Origin: Pardosa pseudoannulata
Lineage: Eukaryota; Arthropoda; Arachnida; Araneae; Lycosidae
Assembly: GCA_032207245.1 (NCBI GenBank)
Contig: CM063501.1
Coordinates: forward strand, 82,780,168 to 82,844,167
Direction of reading: 5' to 3'
Length of the DNA: 64,000 nt
Numbering within the stretch: the stretch's first letter is position 1; each line of letters starts with the position of its first letter. Below, piece after piece: positions 57,644 to 64,000 of this stretch. The notes under the pieces were generated by a model. That model made no database searches and was not told the origin of the DNA. It saw nothing but the letters and a program-made list of their open reading frames with translations. Made by a program: the position numbers and the translations under genes.

Positions 57644-57986
57644 ATAGCCCCGTTCACATGTGCCAAAAGCAGCGTAGAATGCAAGGTAGATACGCAAATT
57701 GTACTCCCCTTTCAAGAATTATCCCTAGCTAGGGAAAAAATTGAGGGGTAGAAAGAAGCCACCTTTCTACCCGGGTGATAGCAGAGTTTATTCTCCTTTC
57801 CCATCATCTTTTGCGCTTACAGATGATTGTCGTCCCGTATGATCACGTGACTTCTAGCGACGATCCCGGCGAAATGGAGGGTAGAAATAATAGACCATGT
57901 AAACGGATTTCTCCGACCCTCCTAGCAAAATTCCTTTACCCGGGTAAAAAGAAGGGTACATGACTGACACATGTAAACGGGGCTAT
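57644..57986. mobile_element. nested MITE with ATAGCCCCGTT ends
   Basis: The ends ATAGCCCCGTTCACATGTG and CACATGTAAACGGGGCTAT are near-perfect inverted repeats. The interior is GC-richer (CTACCCGGG, TTTACCCGGGTAAA). At the right boundary the end is mirrored, forming a perfect 24-bp palindrome at 57974..57997 centred on CGGGGCTATAGCCCCG. Target-site duplications are unclear and the superfamily is not assigned. The ORF 57775..57963 is inside it and is not called. Confidence 0.75.
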
Positions 57987-58238
57987 AGCCCCGTTTAATA
58001 TATTCAGAAGGAACCCATTCTTTTCTTTTCCTTCGCTGTTGTTTGAATTTCCTAGAATTCTCCTCTTCAACCTAGGGAAATGGGGAATGAACAAAGGAGT
58101 GGAGTAACACATTCCTGGAATTGTTCAGAAATACGCACACCCTATTGGTGGTCAGTGGTTTTCAGATAAGCAGAAGGCAACACATTATTATCGGAACTGA
58201 GAAGGAGCGTATTCACGTTTTATGCCTTACTCGCGGAC

Positions 58239-58445
58239 ATGCAGCTTGTTTACATGGAAGCCTCAAAGCGAAATGATTTAACATTAAAACTAAAGATCGA
58301 AATTTTAAATCGTTATGACAGATTGATTATGATTACGAACAATTTATCACTGAGATTCTTAGAAAAAATTGTAGACAGTCAACAATTGATCATTTTTTTT
58401 AAAAATTATGTATACAATTCTTATGTTTTAAAGGATAATACATAA
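58239..58445 (+). pseudogene. Tigger-like transposase N-terminal fragment
   Basis: Within a 68-codon ORF, ASKRNDLTLKLKIEILNRYD matches the start of the CENP-B/pogo-type helix-turn-helix domain of Tigger transposases. After about 25 residues the frame degenerates, and no DDE catalytic region remains. Full-length relatives are ~450-600 residues. Confidence 0.75.
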
Positions 58446-58658
58446 ATATAAGGTGTGTTTTTTCATTTCGTTTTTAAATTTAGTAGGTGTGAATTAAAGG
58501 GGGGTAAATTTATCTATTTTTGCTTATTGTTTATTGTTATGAATTGGTTATTATTATCAAAATCACGATGTCCCAATCTGATCACATTAAGCGGAGTCCA
58601 CTGTATATTATTTACTATCTATCTGCCTGTCTGTGTATCTATCAACCTATCTTTGTAT

Positions 58659-59800
<1,142 letters not shown>

Positions 59801-60142
59801 TGTAATGTAAAATTTAATACTTTAGTATTAAACTAAAATTAAACTCCTATATTAAAAAACCACCAAATCCGGTATTTCTTCCTCTTCTTAGTAGCCTCTT
59901 GGCGTTAAACACTTTTGTCTTAGAAAAATCTCCTTCCTTTTGGCGAAATTAAATAGCCATCCTTTGCTAGTTAAGCACATTCCTTTTTTCACGCATGTGG
60001 CGTCCCCAAAGGTATAAAAGTCCGCACGACCATTTTTTGAGAGATTTTGCTGTTGAACGTTGCTAAATAAAAATGCTGCTGAAGTTCTCTTGATAAATGT
60101 TATTCTTTTCGCCGATGACTACACCCCTTCGACCACGTTACA
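59801..60142 (+). mobile_element. solo or partial LTR (342 bp)
   Basis: It runs from TGTAATGTAAAA to CACGTTACA, with the inverted ends TGTAA/TTACA. TATAAAAG at 60013..60020 lies in GGTATAAAAGTCCGC and AATAAA at 60066..60071, in the correct U3-R order. The sequence is unrelated to the 52.9-kb LTR. No internal retroelement genes or second LTR are in the window, and no clear target duplication is present. Confidence 0.55.
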
Positions 60143-60701
60143 TCCCTGAAGCATGCAATATACGCTATGTTTCATTTATATATTTTAATATAAAGATTTT
60201 AAAGAGATTAAGAGAGGTTTTGAGAAAGTGTAGTTTTGTATCTTTTCTTCTAATGTTTTCTAAAACCTTTTAAAGACTGAAGTTATCATCGATACTAAAG
60301 TATTTGTATTAAACGAAATGAATGAATTTTTAATTAAAATATATTTCTCAATAATGAATTTGATTATATGCAATTTCTAACTTAAATAAAATATAATATA
60401 TACCTAAATGTTAACAAAGGGTTATAAAGATTTTATAAGCAGCAAATTAAAATAGATATATCTGAAACACATTTTGTATATTATAAGGATTAAGTCATAG
60501 AAAAGAAGACAGATTATCAAACATCTATTTGGATGTTCTTGAAAATATATTTTAAGAGTGGAAGTCGTTTATGAAAATATGTAAGATTCAAATTATCTGA
60601 CAGCTTTAAGTGTTTAATTTTTTAAAATTTAGTTTTATTATTCTTTATTTACTGTCGCTGAACACACATGATTGGTTTTTATTTATAAAACCTAGTAGAA
60701 G
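60143..60701. other. AT-rich sequence, no gene seen
   Basis: Nothing recognised. Confidence 0.45.
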
Positions 60702-60975
60702 ACTAGTGGCGTTGGGGTAGCGCTTCACGCTCCCACGACACAGGTCCGAGGTTCGATCTCTGGACTGGGTAAGGTTGGCTCAGTCTTTCATCCCTTCAGT
60801 GGATAGTGGGTAGACGAACTGAGGATCAAGCATGCTTGAGAACTAAACAATGGAAGTTCCGCGTAACGTTGACCACTTAACCAAAACATATGCTTTGTAC
60901 CCCGTGGACCTTGTTCTCGGAAACGGAGATTGGCATCGTATGCCCTGACCCCCTAGGGGCTGTTGCGCCGCGGAG
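60702..60975 (+). mobile_element. tRNA-derived SINE (family 2)
   Basis: The head has an A-box-like GTTGGGGTAGCGCTTCACGC and B box GAGGTTCGATCTC, followed by a GC-rich body (AACTGAGGATCAAGCATGC, TTCCGCGTAACGTTGACC, CTTGTTCTCGGAAACGG) and GGGGCTGTTGCGCCGCGG near the 3' end. It is unrelated to family 1 outside the promoter boxes. Single copy here. Confidence 0.75.
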
Positions 60976-61077
60976 TTTAGTTTTAGTATAGTAGTTTAGC
61001 AATAGTAGTAAAAAAATATATTTACGATTAAAATCGGTTTCGATTCTTTGTTTTAATTTGGATTACTGATTTGATTA

Positions 61078-61508
61078 TTAACACTTTGACTGCCATGGCT
61101 ATCATATGTGATATCCAGTGATATTTCCGTTGAGACACTGGCTATCCGATATGATAGCCATGGTGTTTTAGCACTTCAGGCCATGGCTATCAAAGATGTT
61201 ATCAGTTACATGAAAATCGTATTGGAGTTTGATTGTTGGGCTCCCTACGATGTGTTAGGTATACGTGGTTTGCTCAAATTGGTATATGTGACGATTTTAT
61301 GAGATAAGTTTTATGAAAAATTAAATATTTGGAACATGCAACAAAAATGTAATATATATAAATAGAGAGAGTTTGTTTTAAAATATTGTTTGTTTTGAAA
61401 TATTGTTTTTATATATAGTTTTATGTTGAAAAAATACATATTACACAAGAAAAAAGTTTGGCCCCGTTGTGAACATTTGCAGTTTTGGCTTGGCAGTCAA
61501 AGTGTTAA
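61078..61508. mobile_element. piggyBac-like TTAA MITE (CACTTTGACTGCCA family)
   Basis: A 431-bp element lies between TTAA at 61078..61081 and 61505..61508, with inverted ends CACTTTGACTGCCATGGC and GCTTGGCAGTCAAAGTG. Internal repeats of CATGGCTATCA in both orientations lie near the left end. The ORF 61108..61302 is generated by these repeats and is not a gene. Confidence 0.88.
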
Positions 61509-61665
61509 ACATGTAATTTCTCGTTTCTAGAAATTCAATATATTAAAAATCTATATAATTCTTTTTTGCCCAATTATACTGGTTCTAGTTTTCAGTTTTT
61601 ATAAGTTATACTGGTAAAAGACAGAATGCATAGCATAAAAATCCCAGGCAAAATGCCAATGGTCC

Positions 61666-61845
61666 CATACGAAAGATGGCCGATTGGTTAGGGTGCTGAC
61701 CTTCGGTACTGGAGTTGTGGGTTCGAATCCTACTGTGGCATAGATATTCGTATCCGTTCGGACTCGGCTTTAAGCTGCAGGTCTCGGTCTCAATAGCTCT
61801 CGTATTGCAAAAAAAGTAGACCGTAGCACTCCAAACCAAACCAAA
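61666..61845 (+). mobile_element. tRNA-derived SINE (family 1)
   Basis: ACGAAAGATGGCCGATTGG, GGTTAGGGTGCTGACC, GGGTTCGAATCC and tail CCAAACCAAACCAAA. The direct repeat CCCAGGCAAAA flanks it at 61643 and 61846. Confidence 0.93.
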
Positions 61846-62935
61846 CCCAGGCAAAAGGACCGGGAGGCATGGAAGGGGTGGTCTGGATACATTATGTGCC
61901 CTGAGGTATGAAGAGTCTAAGTAATATCGTAAAGAGTATTCTTATTATCCGACTTTTAGAATAAAAAGGAAATTTCTTTAGTGAAATTTACGTATTTTTC
62001 AATGTTTATTATTACCGTAAAGTTAATTTCATTTCAATCATTTAAACCAAAACAAATTATGAAACAATGAAAATAAATTTAGGTGTATAGCGAAAACTAT
62101 TATGTATAAACTAACCAAACCAAACCAAACCCAGGCAAAAGGACCAGGAGGCATGGAAGGGGTGGTCTGGATACATTATGTGCCCTGAGGTATGAAGATC
62201 CTAAGTAATATCGTAAAGGATATTCTTATTATCCGACTTTTAGAATAAAAAGGAAATTTCTTTAGTGAAATTTACGTATTTTTCAATGTTTATTATTACC
62301 GTAAAGTTAATTTCATTTCAATCATTTAAACCAAAACAAATTATGAAACAATGAAAATAAATTTAGGTGTATAGCGAAAACTATTATGTATAAACTAACC
62401 AAACCAAACCAAACCAAACCAAACCAATCCAATCCAATCCAATCCAATCCAATCCAATCCAATCCAAACCAAACCAAACCAAACCAAACCAAACCAAACC
62501 CAGGCAAAAGGACCGGGAGGCATGGAAGGGTTGGGATGGATATCTTATGATCCCATCTCACAGGAGATCTATATTCTGACCTTCCTTGGCCAAGCCCTCT
62601 AGGTCAGAAGTACTGTAGTGCATGGTGATGAAAAATAACAGAAAATTGCAAGACGATAATGAGGAGCAAGATACTAGCTTTTAAAATTGAATTTAAAGTT
62701 TAAAATAAAGATATAAATTTCTGAGGCGTGAAGTGCCTAAGTAAATAATATCGTAAAGAATATCTGATTTTTTATCAGACTTTTAGAATAAAAAATAATT
62801 TCCTTTAGTAAAATTTGCATATTTTTCAATGTTTATTCGTACCGCAAAGTTAATTTCATCTCAATAAATTAAACCAAAACAAATTATGGAACAATGCAAA
62901 TAAATTTAGGTGTATAGTGAAGACTATTATGTATT
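61846..62935. repeat. triplicated segment following the SINE tail
   Basis: CCCAGGCAAAAGGACC.GGAGGCATGG starts copies at 61846, 62130 and 62499. Copies 1 and 2 are about 98% identical, 284 bp apart, and lack an internal ~150 bp that is present in the longer, diverged copy 3. Copies 2 and 3 are preceded by SINE-tail pentamers, so the duplication used the CCAAA repeat as its boundary. Confidence 0.92.
62397..62500. repeat. pentanucleotide repeat (CCAAA)n(CCAAT)n(CCAAA)n
   Basis: About 20 pentamers in three blocks. The outer type matches the SINE family 1 tail and the central block carries a homogenised A-to-T change. The minus-strand WFGLVWFG ORF (62322..62561) is its artefact. Confidence 0.97.
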
Positions 62936-62939
62936 GTCT

Positions 62940-63760
62940 CTGCCTGCTCATCTTTTACTACATTCATCTAACCTCCACGTTTATTCATTTCCTTTTCAAT
63001 CAACCACGGAATAGTTTCTGGCATAGCTTCTTCAAACTGCTTTTGATAACTTCCGAGTAATTGATGAGAGAACCCATAAAATCCACGGAAAATAAGCTCA
63101 GGATGAAAACAAAGTCCCTGAGAGGTTTTTATCTACAAACGACCACATCCACTACACATGCATGCTCTCACACAAAAAAGGTAGAGTAAAAATAAAACCC
63201 TTATAAAAGGAGATGATTTTTATTTTCGTATTTTGGTATTGATACCTTTTCAGGAGAAAATAGTTAATCTACTGTGAGTTGAAGTATTCGGAACAAAGCT
63301 TAAATGATGTGTGTCTACATCCAGTTTCTTATATTATTATTTGGATCGTGTCTACTAAAACGAGATTTGTCGTATCTAAAAAGATTTCTTCTCTGGATTT
63401 TACAGTTTGCTGAAAATAGGACGTGATCTTATAAAACAGAAAATAAAACCACCATTTATTGAACAACATATGTAGTTAAGCTCCAATTCTTTATATACAA
63501 GCATTTCTATAGTTGGCAAATTTTTATAATTTTGTACTAATCAATCTACAAAAGTGTTATTTTCCATTTGACGATTAGTGTTTATTACACTATGCCTCAA
63601 TGTAGAATGCAACTTTTGTACTATTATAATAGTTACATAAATAATTTTTGTATAAGCAGAAGTTTAAAACAAAAGTAAAACATTAATAATTTAATAGTTA
63701 ATTATTTAATAATATATAATGTATATTTAAGTTGCTGGAAAACTATAAACATATTTCAAA
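62940..63760. repeat. distant copy of the 42.5-46.9 kb repeats
   Basis: TTTCTGGCATAGCTTCTTC..CTTTTGATAACTTCC and GAACCCATAAAATCC repeat the 42.75-kb motif. It then continues with CTACATCCAGTTTCTTATAT (compare 43054) and TGATCTTATAAAACAG (compare 46529). It shows that the 42-47 kb pieces were once contiguous. Confidence 0.65.
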
Positions 63761-63845
63761 TATTGCGTTTGCATTTAGATATATTTTAGTTAAGACAGAG
63801 CTTTCAGAAAAGTATAGATTTTAGGATCCAATTCTACTCTTTTCT

Positions 63846-63942
63846 GGCCGAATGGGTAGAGCATTGCTATTCAGAACTGGGTGTGTTCGGGGGTTAAAAT
63901 TCAACTAAGTCAAAGATATTCGTAACCGTTCGGAATCTTTTT
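63846..63942 (+). mobile_element. tRNA-derived SINE (family 1), cut by a TTAA element
   Basis: GGCCGAATGGGTAGAGC, a diverged B-box region, and CGTAACCGTTCGGAATC are present. The copy stops at the point where the consensus GGCTTTAAGC would supply TTAA. Confidence 0.8.
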
Positions 63943-64000
63943 TTAACCCTTATTGGACCGCTGTCCTATAAAAAGGACAGCAAATAGAATTCCATTTACT
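63943..64000. mobile_element. left end of a piggyBac-like TTAA MITE (CCCATATTGKACC family), incomplete
   Basis: TTAA at 63943..63946 is followed by CCCTTATTGGACCGCTGTCC and more than 50 bp that match, inverted, the right end of the element at 19656..20519. The window ends inside it. Confidence 0.85.

Larger units (their letters stand above)
57463..58603 (+). mobile_element. Tigger/pogo-type element, internally deleted
   Basis: The terminal inverted repeats CAGTGTACTCCGCTTAATG (57463) and CATTAAGCGGAGTCCACTG (ending 58603) are flanked by TA. CAGTGGACTCCGCTTAATG-type ends are characteristic of Tigger-like pogo elements. Inside are a nested palindromic MITE and only the beginning of a transposase frame. 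The GCGATCGCGGTTAATG repeats near the left end continue the long terminal repeat. Confidence 0.85.

Noticed and set aside
61108..61302. 64-codon ORF
   Set aside because: It is made of inverted CATGGCTATCA repeats inside a TTAA MITE.
62322..62561. WFGLVWFG-type ORF
   Set aside because: Translation of the CCAAA/CCAAT pentamer repeat.

Overview
This window reads as a piece of a large, strongly AT-rich invertebrate nuclear genome, most likely an arthropod and possibly an arachnid such as a spider. That guess rests on a tRNA-derived SINE with CCAAA-type tails, mariner, Tc1, Tigger and piggyBac relics, and a LINE reverse-transcriptase tail; the species cannot be fixed from the sequence alone. There are no prokaryotic genes, operons, rRNA genes, CRISPR arrays or functional-looking tRNA genes. 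Almost all long ORFs are translations of microsatellites or repeats.

Only one gene model is convincing: a two-exon minus-strand gene (exon 1 at 36630..36652, exon 2 at 33641..33926). It has consensus GT..AG splice sites, matching phase, a TTTAAAAG box upstream and AATAAA signals downstream. It predicts a 102-residue protein whose N-terminal half has an RRM-like pattern. A few other exon-like ORFs (8.2, 27.8, 28.4, 40.5 and 47.4 kb) are listed with low confidence.

Layout. 0-12 kb: AT-rich DNA with a TTAA-flanked MITE carrying a SINE, a seven-unit tandem array (2.8-4.5 kb), a TA-rich microsatellite and a three-unit tandem repeat (10.6-11.7 kb). 12.5-16 kb: the end of a LINE reverse transcriptase expanded into about seven head-to-tail copies of a ~440-bp unit. 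17-28.5 kb: an old tandem duplication (blocks R1-S1 and R2-S2) into which Tc1, mariner, Helitron-like and five TTAA elements inserted; the second copy keeps three empty insertion sites. 30-33 kb: tandem repeats, one inside a Helitron-like element. 33.6-36.7 kb: the gene. 37-47 kb: a field of diverged tandem duplications. 49-53.5 kb: repeats and an LTR. 54.1-56.5 kb: a ~190-bp satellite with a three-unit higher-order period, interrupted by a TTAA MITE. 57.5-58.6 kb: a Tigger-like element with a nested MITE. 59-64 kb: a second LTR, two SINE families, a TTAA MITE, a triplicated SINE-tail segment, and a SINE cut by a further TTAA element at the window edge.

The unifying theme is mobile-element archaeology. 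Nine TTAA-bounded elements of about seven terminal-repeat families, twelve copies of one SINE family, and nested insertions with identifiable empty sites give a relative insertion order. The elements do not form a cooperating gene system.
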